NCBI RefSeq assembly: GCF_000513195.1
Contig: NZ_CBVI010000033.1
Span: 1-64,000 of the forward strand
Origin: Bacteroides timonensis
GTDB lineage: Bacteria; Bacteroidota; Bacteroidia; Bacteroidales; Bacteroidaceae
DNA: 64,000 nucleotides
Direction: 5' to 3'
The notes below the pieces were generated by a model that did not search any database, was not told the origin of the DNA, and worked only from the letters and a program-made list of their open reading frames with translations. Positions within the stretch are counted from its first letter, which is position 1; the number at the start of each line of letters is the position of its first letter. Positions 7,763 through 16,800 of the stretch are shown one piece after another. The translations under genes and the position numbers were made by a program.

Positions 7763-10700
7763 TTAAAAGGCCACGTTGAGGCCGAATGTATATAGTTCGT
7801 TGCTCGGATTGGCGTTGAACTCACCGAACTTGGCACTTACGTCGTTTCCGAAAGTCGTGGTTTCCGGGTCGATATACGGATTCTCACGCGGGGTCCACAA
7901 CAATATGTTGCTCATGTTGAACGACAAGCGTACGCTTCTCAGGTATAGTGCCGAGCACCATGACTTCGGGAACTGATAGGCTATGCCCGCATCCCTCAGT
8001 TTCAGATAGGAACGGCTGATGACAGAACTTTGGTCTCCGTGCAGTCCGCCGCGGTCGGAATAGAAAGTATGCAGTGCGGTAGGATTTACCGGAATGTCGT
8101 TCTCTCTGTAAGTGCCGTCGCTGTTGGCGATCACGGAGTTTGGAACGAGGAACGGTTTGCGGTCGTTGAGCACCGATTCGGGAGAACTTCCTGTCCAATG
8201 CATGTATTTCTTCGTTTGGGAGTAGATGTACCCTCCGTGGCGATAATCGAGTGTCGCGAATATCGAAAGCCCCTTCCACTTGAACACATTGGTGAATCCC
8301 ATTCTGTATTTCTCGTTGATGTCTTTGCTGAAATATTCAGTTTGGGCTGTGGGCTGTGGATTTCCGTTCCCGTCAACCACCGTATAATCTTTTCCATCGA
8401 TAGCAACCTTTTTCACTCCGCTCAGTTTGAATTGTCCGAGCGGCTCTCCTTCAACGGCATATATACCTGCTCCTCCAAAACCTCCCAGGAATACTTCCGG
8501 GACATTCAGTTTTTCCACCTTGTTCTTATTCACTGAGATGTTCCATGACAAGTTCCATTCGAAATCCTTTATTCTGACGGGAGTCAAGTTGAGGGTCAAT
8601 TCAATACCCTTGTTTCGCACGTCGCCCAAGTTGCTGATTTGTGTGGTATATCCGCTGGAAGGATCCTTGGGGAGGACTTCAATCAAGCCTTCGGTGTATC
8701 TATTATAATAGGAGAAGTCGATACCCACGCGGTTTTTGAAGAAATTGGCTTCAAACCCGATTTCGAACTCTTTGGTCAACTCCGGTTTCAGGTCGGGATT
8801 TCCCAATTGGTTGGATACGGTATAAGAATTGACACCATTCAAAGGGAAGGTCAAATTGTCTATGCTCGGATAGCCGGGGTTTGCGGCGGCGGCGGCCACG
8901 TAGCGGTCGTATATGAAGTACAAGTCCGCATCGTTACCCGTCATACCGTAGGCCATACGCACCTTGGCGAAATCCACGATTCCTGTATCCACGTTTTTGG
9001 TTCTTAAGAAATCGGTTATCAGGAAGCTTAATGTCGCTCCCGGATAGAAGTATGAGTTGTTGCCCTGAGGCAGGGTGGATGACCAGTCGTTTCGGGCGGT
9101 CAGGGTCAGGTAAGCATAGTTCTTATAGCTCAAATCGGCATTCATATACGCTCCGACCAGGCGCCTCGTTTCTTTTCTTTGATTGGAAACTGATGGAGAG
9201 CGGCTGTTGCTCAGGTTGTAGAATCCGGGAACGTCAATCGAATTGATGGCACCCGAAAGCCAGCTGTCCTTGCGCTCATTGGTGTTCCAGCCGACAATGG
9301 CGTTTAGCGACCAGTCGTCAGTGAAATCGGCATTATAAGTAACCATGACATCGTGGTTCATTTGTACGCGTTCGCGTCTCACTTCCTGATAGTTGCCGGC
9401 ACTTGCGGTACTCGCTCCATCGTTTGGGGAGCCCGGTGTAAATGCGACCGGTGCTTCGTGTGTTTCGGATGTGGAGGTTTCATAATCGCCGCCGAAACGG
9501 TAAGTAACTGTCAGGTTTTCCAGCATCTCATAGTCCAGCTGGAATTTGCCGAATATTTTGTTCTTGTTCTGTACGGCGCCGTTTTCATTGAGCACATAGT
9601 AAGGATTCAGTCCGTAAGGAGTGAAATAATTATCCAGATTATTGAATTTGCTATGATAATCTTTCATATCGACGATGGAAATGTCGCTGGCTATTTCATA
9701 CAACGAGCGGTGCAGGGATGTTCCCTGGCCGGAAGCAACCGCTTGGGTCTTTTCCGTACTGAAGTTGACGGCGGTTTCCACCTTGAGCCTGCCGGTTCGA
9801 TGAGAACCTCTGGTGGCAATCGTGTAGCGGTTGTAAGAGTCTTGTTTGGTAGGGATAACTCCGTCCGAACTGTTCTGGGAGAGAGATACGAAGTAGACGG
9901 TCTTTTCATTGCCGCCCGACAAGGACAGTGCGTTCTTGAAGTTCTGCCCTGTCTCGTAGAAGTCTCTCACCCGGTCTTCCAGAAAGACATAAGGTTTTAC
10001 TTGTTGCTCATTGTCGACGATGCGTCCCCACACTCTGTCCTTTCCGTCATAGGGCGCTCCCCAGTTTCCGTTTTCGTCCAAGGCTCTGTCTCCGCTCCAG
10101 CCTTGACCGAACTGAGACTGCTCTTGCGGCAAACGGCCTACTCTGGACATGGTGTACCCGCCGTCATAGACCACTTGTACTTTTCCGTTCGTGTTCTGTC
10201 CCGACTTCGTGGTAATCATAATCACCCCGTTGGCAGCGCGCGAACCATATAGGGCAGTGGCGGCGGCGCCTTTCAGCACTGTCATGTCGGCAATGTCATC
10301 GGGATTCAGCGCATTGATTCCCGAACCGAAGTCGACTTGCGAATTCAGGTTGTCGCCTGATCTGTTCTGAGCATTGGTGATCGGTACTCCGTCAACGACA
10401 TAAAGTGGCTGGTTGTTTCCGAAAGAGGACGTACCGCGAATGATTACGTTCTGTGTAGCGCCCGGTCCGGGTGCCGTCGAGATATCAACTCCGGCAATTT
10501 TTCCCTGCAAGGCATTCATCGGATTCACGGCTTTGGACTGGGTAATGACATCCCCTTTGATGGAAGTTGCGGCATAACCTAACGCCTTTTTGTCGCGGGT
10601 GATGCCCATGGCGGTTACCACGACCTCTTCCAATATCTCCGAATCGTTTTTAAGCGTTACTTTTACCATAGGCTTGATGTCGACCTCTTGTGTCGTCATG

Positions 10701-10936
10701 CCGACGAAAGAAATCACCAACGTTCTTGCCGAACTTGGCGCGTTTGTGATTAAGAACTTTCCATCAATATCGGTTATGGTTCCTGAGGAGGTGCCTTTTA
10801 CCAATACTGATGCTCCCACAATGGGCTCACCATCTTCTTCGTTGGTTACTACACCCGAAACTGTTAAAGTTTGGGCTGTCACAAAGCCTATGCTCACCAG
10901 GAGACAGGCCAATAGTAATGTTAATTTCCTTTTCAT
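7763..10936 (-). CDS. SusC/RagA-family TonB-dependent outer-membrane transporter
   Basis: This 1057-aa protein has a signal peptide (1-21), a CarboxypepD_reg-like domain (about 23-105), the SusC-specific EEVVVTAMGI segment (TonB box region), a plug domain (to about 245, with LYVVDGVPI and GSRAANGVIMITTKSG) and a 22-stranded barrel ending in FGLNVAF. No STN domain is present, so direct coupling to an anti-sigma factor is unlikely. With SusD and two lipoproteins it matches the organisation of the BT2261-BT2264 importer, for which peptides were reported in the cavity; a peptide substrate here is inference. No TAnnTTTG box was found in the upstream leader. Confidence 0.93.
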   Translation of the reverse strand: MKRKLTLLLACLLVSIGFVTAQTLTVSGVVTNEEDGEPIVGASVLVKGTSSGTITDIDGKFLITNAPSSARTLVISFVGMTTQEVDIKPMVKVTLKNDSEILEEVVVTAMGITRDKKALGYAATSIKGDVITQSKAVNPMNALQGKIAGVDISTAPGPGATQNVIIRGTSSFGNNQPLYVVDGVPITNAQNRSGDNLNSQVDFGSGINALNPDDIADMTVLKGAAATALYGSRAANGVIMITTKSGQNTNGKVQVVYDGGYTMSRVGRLPQEQSQFGQGWSGDRALDENGNWGAPYDGKDRVWGRIVDNEQQVKPYVFLEDRVRDFYETGQNFKNALSLSGGNEKTVYFVSLSQNSSDGVIPTKQDSYNRYTIATRGSHRTGRLKVETAVNFSTEKTQAVASGQGTSLHRSLYEIASDISIVDMKDYHSKFNNLDNYFTPYGLNPYYVLNENGAVQNKNKIFGKFQLDYEMLENLTVTYRFGGDYETSTSETHEAPVAFTPGSPNDGASTASAGNYQEVRRERVQMNHDVMVTYNADFTDDWSLNAIVGWNTNERKDSWLSGAINSIDVPGFYNLSNSRSPSVSNQRKETRRLVGAYMNADLSYKNYAYLTLTARNDWSSTLPQGNNSYFYPGATLSFLITDFLRTKNVDTGIVDFAKVRMAYGMTGNDADLYFIYDRYVAAAAANPGYPSIDNLTFPLNGVNSYTVSNQLGNPDLKPELTKEFEIGFEANFFKNRVGIDFSYYNRYTEGLIEVLPKDPSSGYTTQISNLGDVRNKGIELTLNLTPVRIKDFEWNLSWNISVNKNKVEKLNVPEVFLGGFGGAGIYAVEGEPLGQFKLSGVKKVAIDGKDYTVVDGNGNPQPTAQTEYFSKDINEKYRMGFTNVFKWKGLSIFATLDYRHGGYIYSQTKKYMHWTGSSPESVLNDRKPFLVPNSVIANSDGTYRENDIPVNPTALHTFYSDRGGLHGDQSSVISRSYLKLRDAGIAYQFPKSWCSALYLRSVRLSFNMSNILLWTPRENPYIDPETTTFGNDVSAKFGEFNANPSNELYTFGLNVAF

Positions 10937-11405
10937 AGATTCTCTCTTAAGATTAACAAATTAAAGCGTGATTATAACAAGGATTGTACGAATGTATATA
11001 TAAAATTTTGATAAGTTGTAAGGACTTGTGTATGTTTTCGCTTTATTAACTGTTAGTATATTGATAATTAGCGACTTTATGCCGAAAATATTTTATGTTT
11101 ATTGACTGGTATATCTGCTTATTTTAAAGTGTATGTAAAATTTTAGTTATGCAATCTTGCTATTCGAGGTGCTTTCTGTGTCTATGTTTAGTACTGTTCT
11201 GTTAAAACGTAATAGTGAATATATGATAAAAAAGGCAAAATATAGGATATTCAATTGCTTATTACGTTATTGTTACATGTGAAAGCATGGGCGGTTTTTA
11301 GTTCTTTGCGGTATATTTAGGAATATTTTATGGGTTGCAGGTGAGGAGGATTGAATTGGCGTTTACTGATGCGGCTCGACAGTATTTTTGGGTGCGGTTG
11401 CCCTG
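10937..11405. other. non-coding leader region of susC
   Basis: About 470 bp of AT-rich DNA separates the susC start from the dinB promoter. No ORF, RNA gene, clear promoter box for susC or strong hairpin was seen. The susC promoter probably lies here, possibly read by an ECF sigma factor with a different consensus. Confidence 0.5.
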
Positions 11406-11453
11406 AAAATAAGCAAGCTTATTTTGTACTGCTTTCGGTTTGCATTATCTTTG
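11406..11453 (+). promoter_or_regulatory. dinB promoter with overlapping palindrome
   Basis: A -33 box TTTG (11423-11426) and a -7 box TATCTTTG (11446-11453) are separated by 19 nt. A perfect 9-bp inverted repeat, AAAATAAGC-aa-GCTTATTTT (11406-11425), overlaps the -33 box. Such placement is typical of a repressor operator; whether it serves the SOS response is not known. Confidence 0.65.
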
Positions 11454-11480
11454 GCAGGGTAAAATGAAAGGTAATCATGA

Positions 11481-12584
11481 ATGATGTGTTACGTAAGCGC
11501 TGAGCGTAAAATCATACATATAGACATGGATGCGTTCTATGCCTCTGTAGAGCAGCGTGACAATCCCGAGTTGCGCGGAAAGCCTGTTGCCGTGGGCTAT
11601 GCCGAAGAACGTGGGGTAGTGGCAACTGCCAGTTATGAGGCGCGTCGCTTTGGAGTTCGTTCGGCTATGCCATCCACGAAAGCCAAACGGCTTTGTCCGC
11701 AACTTATCTTTGTTCCCGGACGGATGGAGGTGTATAAAGATGTCTCCCGCCAGATACATGAAATTTTCCATGAATATACGGATATTATTGAGCCGCTTTC
11801 GCTGGATGAGGCTTTCCTGGATGTGACAGAGAATAAACCCGGTATCCCATTGGCTGTGGATATTGCCAAGGAAATCAAACAGAAGATACGGAGAGAACTT
11901 AATCTTGTAGCATCCGCCGGTATATCTTATAATAAGTTCCTGGCAAAGATAGCTTCGGACTATCGCAAGCCGGATGGACTGTGTACCATCCACCCTGACC
12001 AGGCGCTGGATTTTATAGCCCGTCTTCCCATCGAGAGTTTCTGGGGCGTAGGTCCGGTGACGGCAAAGAAGATGCATTCATTGGGGATTCACAATGGAGA
12101 ACAGTTGCGAGCCTGTTCACAAGCCATGTTACTGCGTGAGTTCGGAAAAGTCGGTTCATCGTATTATGATTGTGCAAGAGGAATTGATCTTCGTCCGGTG
12201 GAGTCGGTGCGTACTCGCAAATCTATCGGCTGTGAACATACATTGGAGAAAGACATCTCGCAACGTTCATCGGTTATCATCGAGTTATATCATACTGCGG
12301 TGGAACTGGTAGGGCGGTTGGAACATAAGGATTTTAAAGGAAACACACTGACGCTGAAAATCAAGTTTCATGATTTCAACCAGATAACCCGTAGTATTAC
12401 GCAATCCAAAGAATTAATCACTCTCGATGTAATCCTTCCCTTGGCGAAACAATTACTGAAAGAAGTGGATTATGAACACCATCCTATCCGCCTGATAGGT
12501 CTCTCTGTTTCTAATCCGCGGGAGGAGACAGAGGAGAAGGGTGTTTGGGAACAGTTGAGTTTTGAGTTTAGTGATTGGAAATAA
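11481..12584 (+). CDS. dinB: DNA polymerase IV (Y-family translesion polymerase)
   Basis: The 367-aa product has the Y-family catalytic core: Asp15/Asp17 in IDMDAF and Asp109-Glu110 in SLDEAF, which hold the two metal ions. The VVATASYEAR finger motif, helix-hairpin-helix FWGVGPVTAKKM (thumb) and the little-finger domain follow. A C-terminal QLSFEF is a likely beta-clamp binding peptide. It performs error-prone synthesis past damaged bases. It is a single gene with a well-formed promoter whose -33 box lies in a palindrome. Two adjacent ATG codons (11481, 11484) are possible starts. Confidence 0.95.
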   Translation: MMCYVSAERKIIHIDMDAFYASVEQRDNPELRGKPVAVGYAEERGVVATASYEARRFGVRSAMPSTKAKRLCPQLIFVPGRMEVYKDVSRQIHEIFHEYTDIIEPLSLDEAFLDVTENKPGIPLAVDIAKEIKQKIRRELNLVASAGISYNKFLAKIASDYRKPDGLCTIHPDQALDFIARLPIESFWGVGPVTAKKMHSLGIHNGEQLRACSQAMLLREFGKVGSSYYDCARGIDLRPVESVRTRKSIGCEHTLEKDISQRSSVIIELYHTAVELVGRLEHKDFKGNTLTLKIKFHDFNQITRSITQSKELITLDVILPLAKQLLKEVDYEHHPIRLIGLSVSNPREETEEKGVWEQLSFEFSDWK

Positions 12585-12669
12585 ACTTGATTTATTAAAC
12601 CGATATACAAATGGATGATTTTGTACCCAACTACGGATAATCAGGTACACTGTTTTGGTGGAACTTGTG

Positions 12670-12677
12670 TACTTTTG
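12670..12677 (+). promoter_or_regulatory. -7 box (TACTTTTG) of the heparinase-like gene
   Basis: The box fits TAnnTTTG and lies 37 nt before the ATG. A TTTG at 12654-12657 is only 12 nt upstream, too close for a standard -33 box. Confidence 0.5.
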
Positions 12678-12714
12678 CCTCATCATATAACAGATAATCT
12701 AACTTTTAAATATC

Positions 12715-14643
12715 ATGAAGAAGAACACGTTTTTCCGTATTTTCCTTTCTTTCTGCCTGCTTGTTGTAGCAGGTGTCTCTGCACATGCATATGCTGAACG
12801 AAATCTTTTGCAAAAAGCTGCCGGTAGTGAAGAACAATTGAAAGAAGTATTGGTGATGAATCAGAAATGGGTACCTTATCCTGCTTATAACGACCGTGCC
12901 GGTTGGGACGAATTGCTGGGTACCAATAAAGGAAACCTGATTCGTGCCGGAGAGAAAATGCTTAATTACGAATGGAAAGTAATTCGTGCTACCGATTACC
13001 TGGAATATGAACGTAGCGGTGAGCGGAACATCATGCAAAATCCCTATGAGGCCAACCGGAAAGCAATCAACGTCCTGATGCTTGCCGAACTTGCCGAAGG
13101 AAAAGGACGGTTTATCGACCAATTGATAAATGGGGCATTTTACAGTTGCGAGATGACTTCCTGGGTACTTTCCGCCCATTTGGTACGCCAGAGCACCAAA
13201 CGCTCTCTGCCCGATTATCGCGAACAGGTGATTGATCTGGGTTCGGGAAATTTCGGTTCCATGCTGTCGTGGGTATATTACTTCTTCCATGATTCTTTCG
13301 ATAAAATAGATTCTGTGATCTCTCAGCGCTTGCGTCATACGTTGCAGGAACGTATTCTCGATTCTTATATGAACAATGACCGGGAATGGTGGATGGCTTT
13401 CCAATGGAAACCGGGAATGATTATCAATAACTGGAATCCCTGGTGTAACTCCAATGTGTTGCAATGCTATCTTTTATTGGAGAATAACCGTGACCGCCTG
13501 GCAAAGGCTGTTTGGCGCAGTATGCAGTCGGTAGATAAGTTCATTAATTTTGTAAAGGCTGATGGTGCTTGTGAAGAAGGTCCTTCTTATTGGGGGCATG
13601 CAGCCGGGAAAATGTATGACTATCTCCAAATACTTTCGGATGGAACAGCCGGGAAAGTATCTCTTTTCAAGGAACCGATGATTCGCCGGATGGGAGAATA
13701 TATCAGTCGTACGTATGTAGAAAACGGTTGGGTAGTGAACTTTGCGGATGCTTCTGCCAAGGGTGGAGGCGATGCACCGTTGATTTACCGTTATGGCCGT
13801 GCGGTCGGCAGTGAGGAAATGATGCAGTTTGCTGCCTATCTGTTGGATGGTAAGCGTCCTTCTGTGCCTTTAGGCAATGATACTTTCCGCTCCTTGCAGT
13901 CCATATTGTGGAATGGAGAACTGGAAAAAACGGCCGCTGCCCATGCCATACCTGTTTGTACCTGGTATCCCGAAACGGAATTCTGCTATCTGACCAATAA
14001 GTCAGGCTGGTTCCTGGCTACGAAAGGCGGATTCAATAATGAAAGTCATAATCATAATGATGTAGGCACATTCTCATTGTATGTCAATACGATACCTGTG
14101 CTGATTGATGCGGGGGTAGGAACTTATACGCGTCAGACATTCAGTAGCGAACGTTATACCATCTGGACCATGCAAAGTAATTACCATAACCTGCCGATGA
14201 TAAACGGAGTACCTCAGAGTTTCGGTCAGAATTATAATGCTACGGATGTTGTCTGCCAGCCGAGGAAACGTTTCTTCTCAGCGAACATTGCGGCTGCTTA
14301 TCCGGAGGAAGCCGAGGTAAATGACTGGACACGTGCCTATTCATTAGGCGATAAGCAACTGACAATTGCCGATAACTTCTCCTTGAAATCAGCGAAAGAA
14401 CCTAATCAGGTGAACTTCCTTACTTGGGGAAAGGTGGATATTTCCGTTCCCGGAAAGGTGACGATAGAAGTACAGGGACAGAAAGTAACTTTGGAATATC
14501 CTCGCGAATTCATGGCAGGGCTTGAAACAATCGAATTGCCTGATACACGTCTTTCCAATGTCTGGGGTTCTGAAATATACCGCATTACATTGAAAGATAA
14601 AGAAGCACGATTAACGGGCAAGTATAAGTTCGTTATCAAATAA
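12715..14643 (+). CDS. heparinase II/III-family polysaccharide lyase-like protein
   Basis: This 642-aa protein has a signal peptide (1-26). Residues about 60-390 form the helical toroid, including NNWNPWCNSN and GACEEGPSYWGHA. The beta-sandwich from about 420 carries NNESHNHNDVGTFSLY, the heparinase II/III signature with the metal/catalytic histidines. Such enzymes cleave uronic-acid-containing polymers by beta-elimination. It is transcribed alone with no SusCD beside it, so its polymer is unknown; bacterial members act on heparan sulfate, alginate and other polysaccharides. Length is normal for the family. Confidence 0.85.
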   Translation: MKKNTFFRIFLSFCLLVVAGVSAHAYAERNLLQKAAGSEEQLKEVLVMNQKWVPYPAYNDRAGWDELLGTNKGNLIRAGEKMLNYEWKVIRATDYLEYERSGERNIMQNPYEANRKAINVLMLAELAEGKGRFIDQLINGAFYSCEMTSWVLSAHLVRQSTKRSLPDYREQVIDLGSGNFGSMLSWVYYFFHDSFDKIDSVISQRLRHTLQERILDSYMNNDREWWMAFQWKPGMIINNWNPWCNSNVLQCYLLLENNRDRLAKAVWRSMQSVDKFINFVKADGACEEGPSYWGHAAGKMYDYLQILSDGTAGKVSLFKEPMIRRMGEYISRTYVENGWVVNFADASAKGGGDAPLIYRYGRAVGSEEMMQFAAYLLDGKRPSVPLGNDTFRSLQSILWNGELEKTAAAHAIPVCTWYPETEFCYLTNKSGWFLATKGGFNNESHNHNDVGTFSLYVNTIPVLIDAGVGTYTRQTFSSERYTIWTMQSNYHNLPMINGVPQSFGQNYNATDVVCQPRKRFFSANIAAAYPEEAEVNDWTRAYSLGDKQLTIADNFSLKSAKEPNQVNFLTWGKVDISVPGKVTIEVQGQKVTLEYPREFMAGLETIELPDTRLSNVWGSEIYRITLKDKEARLTGKYKFVIK

Positions 14644-14707
14644 ATAATCTATATTTGCATTTTAGAATATAGTAACGTTTAAAAAATGAAGTGGTATAAA
14701 TGAGGCT

Positions 14708-14795
14708 TTATTTTTTCCCAATAGGAGAATTATTTTTTCCCAACTGGAAAAAAATAACTTAGTAATAGGCTAATAACAAATTGGGAAATAAATTC
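14708..14795. repeat. 22-nt tandem array, AT-rich, two clear units plus two diverged
   Basis: Units 14708-14729 and 14730-14751 share the first 14 bases (TTATTTTTTCCCAA). Units 14752-14773 and 14774-14795 are diverged; the third keeps AATAGG..AA in register, and the fourth contains TTGGGAAATAA, the complement of the first units. The sequence can therefore fold as well as repeat. It lies between the heparinase-like gene and yccF. Confidence 0.55.
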
Positions 14796-14846
14796 TCATT
14801 TTATGTGCCAAGTTGTTTTCTAAGTGTTGTATAAAAATGCGGAACT

Positions 14847-15221
14847 ATGGGTTGTTTTATGAACTTTTTGTGGCTGATATTCGGAGGTATCTTCACGGCC
14901 TTTGAATATCTTATTGCCAGTTTGCTGATGATGATTACCATCATCGGTATTCCGTTCGGTATGCAAACGTTGAAACTTGCCGCGCTTGCGCTGTGGCCTT
15001 TCGGTAAAACGGTGCGGAGTGGCGAACGTTCGGGTGGTTGCCTGTATATACTGATGAACGTGTTGTGGATACTTCTGGGCGGTATCTGGATTTGCCTTTC
15101 TCATCTGGCATTCGGTGTGGTGCTGTGCATCACCATTATTGGTATCCCCTTCGGACTACAGCATTTCAAACTGGCAGGATTGGCTTTGACGCCTTTTGGA
15201 AAAGACATTGTAAGCGACTGA
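14847..15221 (+). CDS. yccF: YccF-domain inner-membrane protein
   Basis: This 124-aa protein consists of two copies of one unit: hydrophobic helices followed by ITIIGIPFGMQTLKLAALAL / WPFGK (first copy) and ITIIGIPFGLQHFKLAGLAL / TPFGK (second copy). This is the duplicated YccF domain. Four membrane segments are expected. The function of the family is not established. Start at 14847 gives MGCFMNF; the Met at codon 5 is an alternative. The gene is monocistronic and followed by a stem-loop at 15232. Confidence 0.85.
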   Translation: MGCFMNFLWLIFGGIFTAFEYLIASLLMMITIIGIPFGMQTLKLAALALWPFGKTVRSGERSGGCLYILMNVLWILLGGIWICLSHLAFGVVLCITIIGIPFGLQHFKLAGLALTPFGKDIVSD

Positions 15222-15231
15222 TAAAAGAAAA

Positions 15232-15259
15232 GGGCGAAAAACCTTTCGGTTTTCCGCCC
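15232..15259. terminator. bidirectional stem-loop between yccF and a small minus-strand ORF
   Basis: The stem pairs GGGCG with CGCCC and AAACC with GGTTT around a short loop. T-rich sequence follows on the minus side (TTTTCTTTTATC), so it should end the small ORF transcript; it may also stop yccF. Confidence 0.65.
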
Positions 15260-15285
15260 TCATTCATTTTATTTAAAGGTGTTAT

Positions 15286-15429
15286 TTACATGGTAGCCTG
15301 CTTTGCGAGCAGTTTTTGAAGTTTGCCATTCAAAGCCTGGCACATAGTTCCGTTTCTCATTGCCTGATAGCGTTTGATACGGTACTGTAACATAAAAATT
15401 TCATTTGCATTCTTTTTCATAATTGTCAT
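15286..15429 (-). CDS. small basic protein of 47 residues, unknown function
   Basis: The ORF reads MTIMKKNANEIFMLQYRIKR then ends KLLAKQATM; the Met at codon 4 (15420) is the more likely start. Of its 47 residues ten are Lys or Arg, with no signal peptide or Cys pair, so it is a cytoplasmic basic peptide that may bind RNA or DNA. A -7 box TATCTTTG lies at 15495-15502, about 66 nt upstream, and a stem-loop lies 27 nt past the stop, so promoter, ORF and terminator fit a real transcription unit. A GCTTTC/GAAAGC stem is possible in the leader. I do not recognise the family. Confidence 0.6.
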   Translation of the reverse strand: MTIMKKNANEIFMLQYRIKRYQAMRNGTMCQALNGKLQKLLAKQATM

Positions 15430-15494
15430 CTTTTTGTGCTTTCCGCGTTTCAGAAAGCGGGTTTTACATCTTTTCTTTTATCTTATTAACGCTG

Positions 15495-15502
15495 CAAAGA
15501 TA
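15495..15502 (-). promoter_or_regulatory. -7 box (TATCTTTG) of the 47-aa ORF
   Basis: On the minus strand the box matches TAnnTTTG exactly. No good -33 TTTG was found at the expected distance. Confidence 0.5.
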
Positions 15503-15629
15503 CGAATTGTTTATGATAAGTATGTTTTAAAACATAAAATAATGCACTTTTTCCTCGTTTTTCTTTATAAATCCCCAATTTTGCTATATGCATATTACAA
15601 AAACAGGACTAAAAATGGAATAAATGGCC

Positions 15630-15663
15630 TTTGTACGATCTATTAATAATTTGTATACCTTTG
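15630..15663 (+). promoter_or_regulatory. promoter of the LytTR gene
   Basis: A -33 box TTTG (15630-15633) and a -7 box TACCTTTG (15656-15663) are 22 nt apart, 43 nt before the ATG. Confidence 0.7.
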
Positions 15664-15706
15664 TAGCATCTTACACATAATCAACCCTTACAAACAGGAA
15701 GTCATA

Positions 15707-16651
15707 ATGATAAATAAACTGTTGGCACTTTTGCGAAGCCCTTATCCATCATTGGTGAAGAGATGGAAAAGCGTGATAATACCTTCACTTATAGTGTTTC
15801 TGATCCTTTTTGTGTTGCAGCCTTTTGGCATTTCTATGATGGGAGGCTATAAATTCTGGGTAGTGTTAGGTTATGGAGTGGTTTCTTCATTGGCACTGAG
15901 TATCTCCACGTACTTGTTTCCTGCTTTGTTTCCCCGTTATCATAGTGAGAAGAACTGGACATTAGGCCGCGAATTGTTAGGGACCTTGGGAGCTTGTTTG
16001 CTGATTGCGATAGGTAACTGTTTCTATACGGCTTGGGTATTTGGCTCATTCATGCTGAGCTGGAAAGGATTTCTGATAAGTTTGGCTTGGGTGGCGGTTC
16101 TTGCTCCTTTCCCTATTGTCTTCTTTTTGATGTGGAATCGTAATTTGCAGCTGGTACGTAATCTGAAGGAGGCAACGGAGATCAACTACGCTCTTGCGAA
16201 AAGAGAGAATACTCAGAAGGAGAAGATTCGGACAAGGAATGAGGAACAGATAGGAGAGGGTAGGGCAGCAGAAGAAATAGCAGCAGAAGAAACTCCTATG
16301 CAGTTGGTTTTCTCCGGCGGAACGAAAGAAATGCTGGAAGTGGATGCCTATACCTTATTATATATAGAGGCAGAAGGAAATTATATAAAGATAGCTTACA
16401 GTAGTGCGGATAAGATGCAGCAAAAGTTGGTGCGGGCTACTATGAAGCAGGCAGAAGAAGCGGTTGCTGCCTGTTCGTTCATTGTCCGTTGTCATCGGGC
16501 CTTTCTGGTGAACATACACACTGTGGTAAAAGTAGATGGAAACTCACAGGGATATCGCTTGCGACTGGAAGGATGTACAGAAGAAGTTCCGGTTTCCAGA
16601 GGCTATGCAAAAGAGATAAAAACGCTGATAGAAAGGGATACGGAAGGGTAG
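15707..16651 (+). CDS. membrane-bound LytTR-family transcription regulator
   Basis: This 314-aa protein has four predicted membrane helices (about 22-44, 50-72, 88-110, 118-142), a charged linker rich in Glu/Ala (150-200) and a C-terminal LytTR DNA-binding domain (about 205-305), with LLYIEAEGNYIKIAY, FIVRCHRAFLVNI and VPVSRGYAKEIK. There is no receiver domain, so it is a one-component membrane regulator. It is upstream of a TonB-dependent receptor, a DUF2141 protein and a transglutaminase lipoprotein on the same strand, and probably controls some of them; a separate promoter-like sequence lies before the receptor. Confidence 0.9.
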   Translation: MINKLLALLRSPYPSLVKRWKSVIIPSLIVFLILFVLQPFGISMMGGYKFWVVLGYGVVSSLALSISTYLFPALFPRYHSEKNWTLGRELLGTLGACLLIAIGNCFYTAWVFGSFMLSWKGFLISLAWVAVLAPFPIVFFLMWNRNLQLVRNLKEATEINYALAKRENTQKEKIRTRNEEQIGEGRAAEEIAAEETPMQLVFSGGTKEMLEVDAYTLLYIEAEGNYIKIAYSSADKMQQKLVRATMKQAEEAVAACSFIVRCHRAFLVNIHTVVKVDGNSQGYRLRLEGCTEEVPVSRGYAKEIKTLIERDTEG

Positions 16652-16742
16652 TCATTCGTCACAGAATAAAGAAAAACACGGCCATTCGTCACAGGCGGAA
16701 TGCTGTTTGTCACATATCCGGGCAGTCTGTCCCGGATATTTT

Positions 16743-16770
16743 TTTGCTTGAAATTCTTAGTCTATGTTTG
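16743..16770 (+). promoter_or_regulatory. promoter-like boxes before the TonB receptor
   Basis: TTTG (16743-16746) and TATGTTTG (16763-16770) are 16 nt apart, slightly short for this promoter class. They sit 30 nt before the GTG at 16801, supporting that start. Confidence 0.5.
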
Positions 16771-16800
16771 CTGACGGAAATCGTAAAGAACATAGATAAA

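Noticed and set aside
9353..10252. 299-codon plus-strand frame antisense to susC
   Set aside because: The susC frame is well supported; the antisense frame has no domain and reflects codon bias.
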